Shown piece by piece: positions 1 to 12,100 of a stretch of DNA of 64,000 bases. The position numbers were made by a program, and so were the translations under genes. Origin of the DNA: Saksenaea vasiformis B4078 (lineage: Eukaryota; Mucoromycota; Mucoromycetes; Mucorales; Saksenaeaceae); the NCBI GenBank assembly GCA_000697055.1, contig JNDT01002297.1, positions 62,001 through 126,000 on the forward strand. The letters run 5' to 3'. A model generated the notes under the pieces. That model ran no database searches and was not told where the DNA came from. It worked only from the letters and a program-made list of their open reading frames with translations. Numbering within the stretch: position 1 is the stretch's first letter; each line of letters starts with the position of its first letter.

Positions 1-605
1 ACGTGCGGATCACGCCGAAGTTACTAATCTAATTGTTTCTAATAAACATATACAAATTGGAGGTGTGGCTATCGTAACGTTACTTGCGGTATGTTCTACT
101 CTTTCTAACGGTATCTGCCTTTTCGTAAGCAAATGTAATTAGCATACTGAATATCCACGTATAGTAATATAAAGCATGAAATAGCTGATATTATGACTAG
201 GACTTGTGATGATGCCATACTTGACATAGGGAAATATCTTTTGTAAGGCAGTAAAGGGAAAAGCTCTCCAGGGCGAAGTATTTGCTCCTCAAAAATTTTT
301 TAGCCAAGTTAGCCTGGGTTGCGTTTTTTTTTTTAAAAAAATTTCCAATTATTCAATTGTTCACCGTGAGAGTTAATCCCGGGGTTCTTGCAATTTCTTC
401 GCATAAAACATTCTTCAAGGAGAAAGGATGGCCTATCTGCCGTATATGACATTCGACTACTTGCAGGCCCGTAGAAAACAAACAAATTGCCACGATCCAT
501 GTGCTTCTCCTTTGCTTCGGACGAGATTTCCATTTTATAAGAAAAGAAAAGGAATATGTATATGTATATATTGTACAGTTTGAAAGACACAATTGGTAAG
601 TTGAA
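1..605. other. Intergenic / 3' flank of the anion transporter gene
   Basis: AT-rich sequence with homopolymer runs near 325-340. The short reading frames here continue out of the transporter's last exon in wrong frames or have no coding character. No RNA gene, repeat or promoter signal is recognised. Confidence 0.5.
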
Positions 606-2607
606 TCAGCACCATCCTAGAAGTTTCCACCAAGCCATGCCAAGAGTGAAATAAACGACTAAATAGAACAAGGCCATCTTGGCACCAATGAGGAACCACT
701 TTGACCGTGGCACGTAGCCAGGTGCAAAGTACATTGCCACTACGCCTTATCGTTGTTTTAGTGTTTTCTTCCATTGCAGTGGGTACAAGGTCTTACCAGA
801 AGAGAAATTAGTCTAAAAAAAGGAAATAACAATAGAAAAGTTTAAGTATTACGACCTCTCCAGGGATGTATAAATTAATTTGTTCATACCATGCATCCAC
901 TTAAGGAACCGAAGTAACCTAAGAGAGCCGTAAGTAGCATTGGTGCAGCACCCAAGGCATGACCAGCATCGAGAAAAGTCGCAGCAAATGCCACCGTATG
1001 AGCACTGAGTGATGAAAATAAGAATGTAGTGAGAAAGTAAGCAATCGCCAAACAAGGCAAAGGCGGAAGTCCTAGTTCTTCAATAGCAAACGAAATTTTG
1101 CGTCCAAGAAATGCCGAAGCACCCGCTTCCGAAAGCTGTTCCGCCATGGTAACGAATCCACCAAGCCAGAATAACGTATCCCACTACATTAAGGATGAAT
1201 TTTTGGGAAGTCAAATAAGAAGTAAAAGCAATTACTGCATTTGTGTTACTCGCAACGTCTTTCCAGGTAATTGTTCGTGTATGTAAGAGTGCAACGATGC
1301 CTAGCAGTGCAACCAAGGTCGTATCGAGCTTCGTATAACTGGTTGTGACCCAAAGACTGAGACATAGAAGAAGAATGAGACACAGCCGCTAGAAGCAAAG
1401 TCATCAGTACACTTGTTCATGAATGGAACCTTAATGAGCCTACCCATTCTTGTGCGGACATACATCCCATGCGCTGTAATTCGATCTGGGCGTAACGGAT
1501 GACACTGTCATCAGACGATTTGTCCCTTTGATCATCTAGATCAAGGCCATAAAACCAACGTAGGATATGAGGAAGTGCTACTGCACATACAAGGGCCGGG
1601 ACAATGCTGCCAATAAGCCATGTCATAAAACCAAAGTGAATATGGGGAAACAATTGATTGGCCTTGGCAAGAACGATTGGATTGGCTGCCATGCCAGTCA
1701 AGTAGACTGAGGCAGATAGGAAGTTGGCATGGGCACCCACAAGGATCAGAAAGCCACCAAGCTTGGGTTTTTCTGATGGCGTTGACCCGAGCGTCATGGC
1801 GATGGATTGGACTACCGGAAGAATGATACCACCACCACGCGCTGTATTGCTTGGAACAAAAGGCGCAAGTAATAATTCTATTGGGATGGTTTATCGACTT
1901 ACTTCTTGCTCAATCTCTTGTTACTCCTTTTATATATAGATATATATATAGATATATATATGTATATATATATGTTTTTTTTTTTACCTGACAAGACAAT
2001 AGCATAGGCCAATCCCATGACTCTACTGCCAAAAATCTTGATCATTAATAATGACAAGCGGCGACCTAACTGGGTCAACTGAACGGCTTTGCCCAGATGA
2101 AATGCAGCAAATATCAACCAGACAATGCTACTAGAGAAACCTGTCAATGACTGTTGAAAGGATTCTTTGACAGCGTCGCATTGATATGGATCTTCCGTTA
2201 GCGGGTTTGTTTGGCCACATAATCGACATTCAATTTTTTTTCCTGTAACGTGGTCCATGCATTCAAAAGAATGGGTAACAGCCAAGAAAGTCAAGCCTGT
2301 CAGTACCAAGACCGAAATGTCCACAGACGTCGTGATCAAGGCACAAATACAGCTGCAGTATGCAGATTAGTAGCTACACGAGATTTGGGATAATATACCT
2401 AAGAAAAACAGCAAGTAAATGGACGGCGGTTGTTGTTAGTTCTTCTGTAGGCTTGACGCCAAACCAGATGGCAGTGCCAAGGATAAGTGATGGGACAAGT
2501 CGACAGCAATGTGTTTTAGAGAAGTATTTTTTTGGATGTATAAAAAAGGAGAATGTGTCATGTTTCCTAGCGGTTGGTAAAAGAGGTGTATTTTCATTCA
2601 TGATCAA
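606..2607 (-). CDS. DASS-family (SLC13/CitT, DiT1-like) dicarboxylate/anion transporter, 7 exons
   Basis: Spliced model on the minus strand: 2607-2399, 2352-1988, 1877-1444, 1388-1236, 1183-890, 812-797, 745-606; total 1611 nt, 536 residues, with matching phases at every junction. The protein has repeated hydrophobic segments typical of 11-12 helices and the family signature APFVPSNTARGGGI followed by LPVVQSIA, the second half-motif GAWDTL-type (NAWDTLFWLGGFVTMAEQ) and the C-terminal YFAPGYVPRSKW and MAWWKLLG blocks. These are hallmarks of divalent anion:sodium symporters related to the plastid 2-oxoglutarate/malate translocator and bacterial CitT/YbhI proteins; transport of di- or tricarboxylates across a membrane is inferred from family, not seen. 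The exon at 812-797 is only 16 nt. ATG at 2607 or at 2601 could start the protein. Intron 2 contains an (AT)n run. It is divergent from the kelch gene at 3039. Confidence 0.85.
1926..1976. repeat. AT-rich microsatellite in intron 2 of the transporter
   Basis: Imperfect (AT)n/(GATATATA)n run directly followed by a poly-T tract; it lies wholly inside the 1987-1878 intron. Confidence 0.85.
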
Positions 2608-3038
2608 CGCACAGAAAAAAAAAGGAAGAGGGATATGTAACGAAAAGGAGGGAAGAATGAAGGTTTATATAAGAGGAACAATAAAGTGATTCATTAAAGC
2701 TGTTTTTCCCTAATTACGCCACCTACAGAAACTGATGGATTCATATCAGTGGACATTGCAGTTTACTCAGGTGCTTAGATTATTACAAGCAAAAAGAAAA
2801 AGAGAGATTGAGTAATGATAATAACAATAGTAATAATAATAGTAATAATAATAACCTTGTTGTTGTTCTATCAGTTGCTGTAATTGTGCGCATGAGCCTG
2901 TGTTACTTTTGGGGAAACGGGGGCCGAATTTTTAGTTTATTTGTGGAAGGCAAATTGCCCGGTATTTCTTTGTTTCTTTCTCTTTTCTTCCGCAAAAAAG
3001 ACCCCCCTTTCCGCTCATTTTTCATGAAGGTTTAGCAC
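2608..3038. promoter_or_regulatory. Divergent intergenic region between transporter and kelch genes
   Basis: 431 bp separates two head-to-head start codons (2607 minus, 3039 plus), so both promoters must lie here or overlap the genes. It contains an AAT/AAC-type trinucleotide microsatellite at about 2812-2855. No specific factor site is recognised. Confidence 0.45.
2812..2855. repeat. AAT-type trinucleotide microsatellite
   Basis: Imperfect run of AAT/AAC/TAG units in the divergent promoter region. Confidence 0.9.
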
Positions 3039-5222
3039 ATGATTGTTCTCTATCTTCTTTTCTGCGTCCAGATAGTCTATGCCGTCAACATACGCAGACA
3101 TCATACAGCCACACGTCTTCCTGACGGAACTGTGTATATCCTCGGCGGCGTTCACGCTTCAGACAATTTCGCTTCTTTTGCGCTCACCCTGCATATCGGC
3201 AAAGATCTTTCTGTACATTCTACTGCACATAAAACAGAGCCCATAGCGGGGCATTCTACTCACTGGCATGCACCTTCCCGCTCACTTGTGTCGTTATTTG
3301 GCTTGCAGCCACACGGTCTCTTGGCAAATCAATCCACTAAAAACGCTCTCCCTCCTTCTCGTTATCACCATACCTCCACATTACTGAATCATTCCATTTA
3401 TGTCGTTGGTGGCCGTTCTTCTACCTCCAATTTCTATGCTGATATCTGGAAATGGGAATCCAATACTTGGTTTGCCCTGCACAAACTCGATCACCCTCTT
3501 GCTGGCCACTCGACCATTGCGTACCGTCATTGGCTATTATCATGTTTTGGTGCAACCAAAGGAACAGAAAACTTGTTACGCCAATGTACTTGGTTTAACA
3601 CGGTAACCCTTCATCATCGCACAGTTGCAGCAGATCCACCTGCAAGGATCCATGCTTGCATGACCTTATTGCCGGAGCGTAATCAATCACGCGCCCTTCT
3701 TTTTGGCGGTCAATCGAAGACAACCGCCCTGGGCGACTTGTGGCAGCTTGATCTGTCGCAAGCCCCACACCGCATCAGCTGGCAACTACTCGGACATAGC
3801 CATCCCCGAACAGGACATGCCGACGTGTTACTTAATGATACCATGATTATGTACTACGGTGGCACAGCCAATGACATACTCTACTTCGATGTACAGAAAC
3901 AAAAGTGGATTCTACCTTCCTCCACCCAAACGCTGCAGGCTCGTCAGATCGCCGCCGAGCCACAAATTTCACCGGGCAGCGATAGCAACACGATCGACGA
4001 CAATAACAAAGGACTTGGCGCAGGCGCAATCGCAGGAATCGTTGTTGGCTTACTTGCATTTTTGGCAATCGGGATCTCTTTGTTTGTATGGGGCTATCGG
4101 CGCCAGCGAGCGCGACGGACACAACATAGCTTCTCAGCTCGTTTTAGTCTACAACCGCCGGTTATTCCGCGGCGCAATAATAATAACGAAGCACAGTTAT
4201 CCATCGGAAGTCGACTGATGCGACAACATTCTGAAACAGAAGATAGTCTTATCGTTCGCGTGCCAGAACCCGCTAAAATCCAATCCCGCCTTAGTGCGAT
4301 TTCGTTTGGATCCCAGTTCCGCGTCAGCCAAGGTAAAGACGAACTACCGCTTTCCTCGTCACCACCACCCCTGGCTTCTACAACAGCAGCTACAGAATCC
4401 ATCGATCCCAATGTCACTACAAAGCAGCACTCGAACGACCCGGAAACTACCGAAGAGGACGCTATTGCATCGTCATCATTATCATTATCATCATCATCAC
4501 CGCCACAGCGATCGCCACCAGAGGAAGAAACGCCGCCAAAAGGGCGCCGGGAGAGCACGGCATTCAAACGACTCACACTCAATATTTTTTCGACACGCCT
4601 GCAGGATGATAGTGGTGGTAATGACAGTCCAGTATCCGCGTCACCATTGTCTGCTCGGTTGTCCAAACGTAACACTGTCTGCACGCCCACGCAAGACTCA
4701 TCTTCTTCCTCATCTCCGTTATCAACACCGACACCAACCAACAGACGACGATCGAGCTTATTCCGTCTTTTGCAATTACCTATCATATCCGGCAATACCA
4801 GCCAAACGGCGAACGGACCATCATCAAAACAGATCTCGCGTGCATCCGGTACGGGATCGATCAGCGGTAAATCCGTTGCTTCCATTCAGTGGGTCCAGTT
4901 CAATGATGCAATGGATTACAAGGAACAGCACTGGAATTCCTCAGCGCATCTGACGGTTACCAATCCACGACGAAGTATGACGATCGCTAGTGGTCGCACA
5001 AGCATCTGCACCGATGGAAGTAGCCCATCATCCACTCCACGAAGTGGCTCTTTTCCTCGACAGTACCATGTATCACCATCGGAGGCGATGTCATGGGGAG
5101 ATGATCTTGTTGACAGGATCCATCAACACCGTCAACAAAAACGACGCAATAGCAATGATAGCGAAAATACATTTACGATTCGTGATCAAGTGGGCAGGAA
5201 CCCACAGGGTCCTCAAACTTAG
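3039..5222 (+). CDS. Single-pass membrane protein with kelch-repeat ectodomain
   Basis: Uninterrupted 727-residue frame opening with a signal peptide (MIVLYLLFCVQIVYAVN). Residues about 20-300 hold kelch blades recognisable as VYILGG, IYVVGGRSS, ALLFGGQ and MIMYYGG, each followed at a distance by a tryptophan strand, giving a beta-propeller. A Gly/Ala-rich transmembrane helix (GAIAGIVVGLLAFLAIGISL) lies near residues 325-350 and is followed by a basic stop-transfer stretch. The last ~370 residues are a Ser/Pro/Thr-rich low-complexity cytoplasmic tail, probably phosphorylated. The design resembles fungal cell-surface kelch/galactose-oxidase-like sensors; partner and role are unknown. It is intronless, unlike its neighbours. 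Long frames on the opposite strand (4094-4885) are shadows of the biased tail. Confidence 0.8.
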   Translation: MIVLYLLFCVQIVYAVNIRRHHTATRLPDGTVYILGGVHASDNFASFALTLHIGKDLSVHSTAHKTEPIAGHSTHWHAPSRSLVSLFGLQPHGLLANQSTKNALPPSRYHHTSTLLNHSIYVVGGRSSTSNFYADIWKWESNTWFALHKLDHPLAGHSTIAYRHWLLSCFGATKGTENLLRQCTWFNTVTLHHRTVAADPPARIHACMTLLPERNQSRALLFGGQSKTTALGDLWQLDLSQAPHRISWQLLGHSHPRTGHADVLLNDTMIMYYGGTANDILYFDVQKQKWILPSSTQTLQARQIAAEPQISPGSDSNTIDDNNKGLGAGAIAGIVVGLLAFLAIGISLFVWGYRRQRARRTQHSFSARFSLQPPVIPRRNNNNEAQLSIGSRLMRQHSETEDSLIVRVPEPAKIQSRLSAISFGSQFRVSQGKDELPLSSSPPPLASTTAATESIDPNVTTKQHSNDPETTEEDAIASSSLSLSSSSPPQRSPPEEETPPKGRRESTAFKRLTLNIFSTRLQDDSGGNDSPVSASPLSARLSKRNTVCTPTQDSSSSSSPLSTPTPTNRRRSSLFRLLQLPIISGNTSQTANGPSSKQISRASGTGSISGKSVASIQWVQFNDAMDYKEQHWNSSAHLTVTNPRRSMTIASGRTSICTDGSSPSSTPRSGSFPRQYHVSPSEAMSWGDDLVDRIHQHRQQKRRNSNDSENTFTIRDQVGRNPQGPQT

Positions 5223-6157
5223 AAGTCCATTGTACATTATACCATACATCGATACTTTATCTCCCTTTCTTGCTTTACCTACACGTGAAATATATATTTA
5301 TACATATCCTCCTATAAGGAGGATATTTGACCAAGTTTGATCAGACGAGAGAGTTCATCCTCTATTCCATAAAGTAACAACTGTGTCCTTGCTTCAAGGC
5401 GGCAAAAAGTAGCGGCCGATTCATAAAACTAGGACCCATCTGAAACCATATACTTGCTATTCTACAGGTAAAATTGAATTCTTTGCCGCAACTGACCTTC
5501 ATTTAATGCAAGAGATAAATGCCTGTGCTTTCCTTCTTCTTTTTTTTTTTCCCTTGGTTGCACCACATTGGACTCGGACTTTAACATGCATAACGACTCG
5601 ACCAGCCAATCAGAGATTGCCGCAACGAACGGCGCGTGATTCTTCCTTAACGAACGCAGTGAGCTGTTCAACGAGTCTACATTTCAAAGACACGGCACGG
5701 GAAAATAAACTACGCGCCGTACTTTTTGTTTATTGCATAATGCCGCGAGAAAATGGGGGCCTCTCGGTTGCAACAAGTCTATTGTCTGGGTTTCAATCTA
5801 GCAACGTCACTGACAAGTGGGGCAACGGCCGCGCCTCCGCCTCTTTTGCGTTTGACTCCTTTCACCAGTGTCTTTTCCACTGTTGTCTTTTAGTTTGAAG
5901 ACACTTAACGAAGGAAGCTATAGAAGTGCAGAAGTATATATCCATAGCACAACTATCCTCTAGCTTGAAGGTACACCTTTGTTCGACATGGCCCGTAGTT
6001 TGACATGCTCATGAATATCTTGGCGCCAACCTTTCCAGTTTCAAACATAAGACACGCCAGCAAAAAAGAAGAAGAAAACAAAAGAAAAAAAAAGAAAAAC
6101 TTGCGGCTGTTTGTTTTCAGAACAAGTAAAGAAAACGGGGAATAAACGTTGACGACA
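5223..6157. other. Intergenic region between kelch and VPS10 genes
   Basis: About 0.9 kb with poly-T and A/G-rich tracts (5539-5550, 6062-6105). Small frames here show no recognisable domain. It must contain the VPS10 promoter; no element can be named. Confidence 0.4.
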
Positions 6158-9100
6158 ATGACGGACATACCGTGGCGTCGCCATACTCAAAGGCTTTCAC
6201 CGCGCTTATGGCTTGGCATCTTGATAGCGGCGCTGGCCGCCACATGGATAACTCAAGTGTCAGCTCAATCGATTGCAAGAACAGGATTCCCTAACATGCC
6301 AGATAAATTCTTTTATTTCAAAGATTCATCGGTAAAAAAAGGCCTCCTTGTATTTTCGCACGCAGGATTTCTGAATAGCGCGGCATTTTTTCTTTCTTTT
6401 CTTTCTTCCGTGCTGTAGGTTGTGTTATGGTTGGATGCCAATACACACACTGTTTGGCGATCGGAAAACCATGGTGATCATTGGTCAAGAATATCAGACG
6501 TTCCTGATAATCAAGCAACGTTTCTGTATGAACATCCATTTGATAAAGATAGGGTAAGCAATCTATAAGCAGTGCCATTTTTTTTTTTTTTGCATCCACC
6601 GATCCTTGCTCCTTTTTTTTTTAGGCATATATCTTGGGAAAAAGTAATACACATTGGAAAACGGTTGACAAAGGGAGAACGTGGCAAAGATTTGAGACGC
6701 CGGTGGAGCCTGGAGCTGGCACACAACACCTGTCTTTCCACGCCACCCGCACCAACTATGTTCTATTCACGGGATTTAGGTGCAATCTTGGTGGCTGGAC
6801 TGGCGTAGATTGCCATTCGGAGGTAAAGTAATTTTTTTTGGACTGGCGAGGAACGCATAAGGGACTGACACGACGGAATGCAGACATATTATACCCTAAA
6901 CAACTTTGAAGAGTTGACGTTACTGCGTACGCATACCACTTCCTGTATCTGGTCCATTTCGAGCAGCACCTTTTTGACTGCTCCCACCAAAGAAGTCATG
7001 TGTGTTGAGGGTCCAAAGAAGAATGGGCTGACAAGTCTTATGGAACCCGAAACACTTCGCTTAGTTCAATCCGAAGATTTCTTCCGTACCGAAGAACCTG
7101 TTAATTTCAATACCGGGAATGATGTACGTGGTGTGATTGCTGTTAGCACTGTCAATCGCTTCTTGGTTGCAGCCGTGAAACCGTCGGCAATGAAGCCGGA
7201 CATGGACCTTTATATTACATTGGATGGTGAAAATTGGCATGAGGCTGTCCTCCCAGCTGGCACCTTTGTGCATGAAAAAGCCTATACCATTGTTCAGTCG
7301 ACGAGCCATTCGCTCTTTGTCGATGTTCTTGATAGCAATGAAAACTTTGGCACACTCTACAAATCCAACTCCAATGGCACTTTCTTTGTCAAGAGCCTCG
7401 AGAACACCCACAGAAATGCCATGGGTATCATTGACTTTGAAAGGATGCAGGGCGTCGAAGGAATCATGCTAGCCAATATTATCGCGAATCCCACTCAGGT
7501 AGAAAGAGGAAGCGCAAAGAAGGAAATCCAAACGCGGATCAGTTTTGACGATGGTTCCACATGGAATCCAATCAAGAGTGTAAAGGATAAGGACGGCAGA
7601 GACATGACCTGTATGGGTCGCGAGGTGAGAAAAAGAAAGAAGGGCGTAATGGTCGTCGTCGTACTAACCGTTGGGTTGTTAGTGTGCGTTACACATGCAC
7701 TCCGTTACAACACCACATAACAGTGGACAAGTGTTTACTTCTAATGCAGCAGTGGGTGTCGTTATGGGTGTAGGCAATTACGGAGAACACTTGTTAGAAT
7801 ATGACGAATGCGATACCTTTTTGTCCGTGGATGGCGGTCTGAATTGGAGAAGAGTGTTTGAAGGAGCCCACAAGTATGAATTTGGCGATATGGGTTCCAT
7901 TCTTGTGGTAGTAGATGATGAAAAGGCAACAGATCATGTTTGGTGGAGCAAAGATCGAGGCAACTCCTGGTTAGTAGTACTTCAAAATGAATTGGCTGCG
8001 AAACGTATCGGTCACTTACTTCTCTTTCTAGGACACGCCTTGATCTCGGCATCTCTATCCGTGCACGTATGCTAACGACGGATCCCGCGTCAACGTCGCG
8101 CAACTTCTTGCTGTTCGGCGGAGCTCGGGCGTCTGCTTCCAATGTCGAGGCTATCAAGCTTGACTTCACCAATGTCCATTCGCGACAGTGTCAGTTGATC
8201 GAAAATGATAGTGAACGAAACGATTTCGAAAAATGGTTCGCTCGTGATCTCACACCAGGCCCTGACTGCTTAATGGGACACGAACAGATGTTCTATCGCA
8301 AGAAAGCGGACAGAGATTGCTATGTCGGGCGTGATTTCCAAGAGCCAGTGCTTGAGATGAAAAATTGCCCTTGCACTGAAGCAGATTATGAGTGTGACTA
8401 TGGTTTCCAGCGTGATGCTAATGGTCGCTGTGTTCGCGTTGCTCCTGACCGGCTCTCACCCTCTGATTGCAAGTCCAAGAATGACAAGTACCCTGGGTCC
8501 AGCGGTTATCGATTAATTCCTGGCAATACATGTAATAAGGAAGGAGGCAAGGTACTGGATGAACCCGTAGAACGAAAGTGCAGCGATAACACCGCGCAAA
8601 TTCCGAGCACTTCACGTCCGGCGGATGGTGATTTTAGCATCACCGCTGCCCAGCCGTCCAACGACGCTATCAAGAAATATCAGACCGTGTTCAACGATGA
8701 AATCGACCAATTTTCGTATTTCAGGAATTCGCCAGCGATACTCCTTCGACTTTCAAATGGTGAACTTTGGCATTCGAAAGAGCATGGCATACAATGGAAC
8801 CGTGTGCTTCAGAATGAGGGCAGAGTGAATGGCTACGTTTTGCACGAGTTTGACGACCAGCGCGCTTATGCTTTGTTGGATAAGACGCTGTATGTGACAG
8901 AGAACCAGGGAGAGTCATGGAGACAGATCAATGTACCTGTGCCGCCCAGTCGACACGTCCAAGAGGTGCTTGATTTCCATCCACAGGAGAAAGATTGGAT
9001 CTTGTTCCTTGGCGATCCGGGATCTGGACTCCGTGCCGAGCCGTATATCTCGAGAAACCATGGTGGCTCCTGGGACAACCTGAAGATGACTGTGCATAAA

Positions 9101-12100
9101 TGCATCTTTGGTCGTTCGCCTGAATTTAAGATCCAGAAAGAAACAGTGTACTGCTCCGTTCCTGATAGCAAGGAGATCAGCAGCGATCTCAAGCTAGTTC
9201 GCACCGCGGACTGGGGAAGAACACAGGAAACGCTATTCGAGAAGGTTGTTGAGTACTTTGTTATTGAAGACTTCATGGTTGTCGCTGTGAACAACAAGGG
9301 CGACCTTACCCTACATGTCAGTATCGACGGTAGCACCTTCAGCGAAGCACAGTTCCCGCCAAACCAGTACATTGATCGCAATGTAAGTTTGCTTTGGTTT
9401 TTTTTTAAAAAAAAATGCGTAATTGACACATTCGTTATAGACATTCACCGTTCTGCAATCGACGCCTTCTTCCATTCTTCTGAACGTCTTCACTTCCGTA
9501 GGCCGTGGCAACGCATTTGGTACGTTGTTCAAGTCCAACGAGAACGGTACCCTTTACCACCAGTCGTTGCCCAACACCAATGGCGATGCCCGAGGTTTTG
9601 TCGACTTTGAAAAGATGCAAAGTGTTGACGGTATCATTCTGGCCAACCAAGTCATCAATACCGATGAACTAAGCGGTAAACTGGGGACGTCCAAAAAAGT
9701 GCGCAGTATGATCAGCTGGGATGATGGTGGCCATTGGGAGCCACTCAAGCCTCCACATACGTACGACTGCTCGACCAGGGACTGTACGCTGAACCTTCAC
9801 AGCCGAACGGATATTCATGGTCCAGGCGCTATTTTCACGGCCAAGGGTGCACCTGGCCTCGCCATGGGTGTAGGTAATGTTGGCCCTGCTTTACTCCCGT
9901 ATGAACAGAGCAACACCTTCTTGACACGCGATGGCGGACGAAACTGGGACATGATTCAAGAGGGCGAGCACCTTTACGAATTTGGTGATCAAGGATCTAT
10001 TCTCGTCTTAATCAATGATGAAGGACCAACAAATGAACTTCTCTATTCATGGGATCAAGGCGTGACTTGGCACTACTATCACTTTTCGGAGACACTTGTT
10101 CGTGTCAGCGCGCTCACGACGGATCCAAAGTCGACCACACTCCGATTTGTGATCATTGGCCATACAAGAGATGCACAACGGTCGCCTGTCTTTATCACGG
10201 TCGATTTCTCAGACACGCATACTCGCAATTGTGAGATGGATAAGGACCACCCGGATAAGAGCGACTTTGAGCGATGGGTACCCCAAGACAGCGAGGGTCA
10301 CGATACCTGTCTTCTGGGAGAAAAGAAAGGTTACTGGAGAAGAAAGAAAGACCGAGTTTGTATTGTCGGTAACCGATTCAAGGAACCCGAAGTCGTGGAG
10401 GAAAAATGTGAATGCCGTGAAACAGATTTCGAATGGTAATGCTGTGCTTGAACTCATGTGGTTTGGTGATACTCACCCTGTTCTCTCTCCATTTACACAG
10501 TGATTTTGGCTTTTGGGCTAACGATCGTGGTGAATGTGTCGCTTACGGCCGTCATCCTGATAGACCTATCAAATGTGATCCCAAATCCAAATTTAAAGGT
10601 CGTTCCGGCTACAAAAAGATCTCCAAGTCTCGATGCTCTGGAGGTGTTGATCTTGAAAAAGAGCGTGAATTCGATTGCGGTAGCGGTGGAGCTGTTGAAA
10701 GCACTCGAGTACGTTGAATAGGATAACAGGACAACTCAATCAATCTCATATCGCTTATTAGACTGAGTTTACCGATCGCGTGGTGGACTACACCTACTTT
10801 ACAGATACTGATGTATGGTCTCTGTCAGTTTCTTTAAGCAAGACTGATCTTTGTTATAGAGAGTATTCGTTCGTACGGCAGATGGAAAAGTATGGCGAAG
10901 CGATAATGATGGCCACACATGGAACAGACAGTTTGAAGGCGTTGACATCATTGCAGTCTACCATAACCCTCACTTTGAGCAGCGCGTAAGTTGTACAATA
11001 CTGCAAGAAACAAATTATAACCATGCTTTCTTATCTTATAGGCATATTTCTTTACCAGTGGATTGGTGCATTACGTAACGACCAATAAGGGCAACACCTT
11101 TGAAGAGATGCGTACACCTCTACCACCAGTTACCAATATTCAAGGAACAGTACTCAATTTCCACAAGACTGCAGCAGATAATTTGTTGTTTTTGGGTGAA
11201 GAAGGCTGTAGCTCTTTCTTATCCCCAGACTGCCGATCACAAGCGTACTATTCGCAAGACAATGGCGCTACATGGCATATGATTGGCAGCTATATCCGCA
11301 GCTGTATCTGGGGACGTGATGGTGCTATCGAGCTGACAAACGAGAATTCCATCTTCTGCGAAGAATATCGGGACAAGAGGGGTAACCAGCGCTCGTTCTA
11401 CTCGAACCCACTGCGATTTATGTCATCCAATGACTACTTTGCTGAAAAGCGGTATATCTTTGATGACATTGTGGGTGCCACCGTATTCGGAAAGTTCATG
11501 GTGGTAGCTGTTGTAAGTAATGCGACATAGACGATAACAAAGTAGCTCAACAGTTTAATAGTCCAAGAACCATGGTACCAATCTTAATCTACACATCAGT
11601 ATGGATGGCGAAACGTTTGCACCTGCATCCTTCCCAGAATCGTTTGATCTAAAACCAGAGGTAAATGTGAGAAGAACAATGTGAGATACTTAATATTTCT
11701 GCATTTAAGGCGTTCACAATCATGGAATCGCTCAATTCGTTGTGGATCCATGTATCCACGAATACTCACCGGGGCAGTGAATTTGGTACCATTTTCACAT
11801 CCAATTCAAACGGCACTTACTACGTGGCATCATTACCATCGACGAACCGTAATAGTTTGGGTATTGTTGATTTCGAGAAAATGCAAGGCATCGAAGGTGT
11901 GGCGATCGCAAACAAGGTGATCAACCCCAACCAAGCGAACGCGGGCGATCCGAAGAAACTAGTGACAATGAAAACAGCTGATGCTGGTGGACACTGGAAC
12001 GCTCTGACTCCACCTGAACATGACAGCGACGGAAAGCAGTATACATGCAAGGTAAGCGAAAATGAAAGGATGCTCCTGAGATTTGACCAAACCATTCTCT

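Noticed and set aside
4094..4885. 263-codon minus-strand frame inside the kelch gene
   Set aside because: Antisense of the Ser/Pro-rich tail; composition mirrors the biased codons and no domain is present.
8866..9444. 192-codon minus-strand frame in VPS10
   Set aside because: Antisense shadow of exon 6; no independent evidence.
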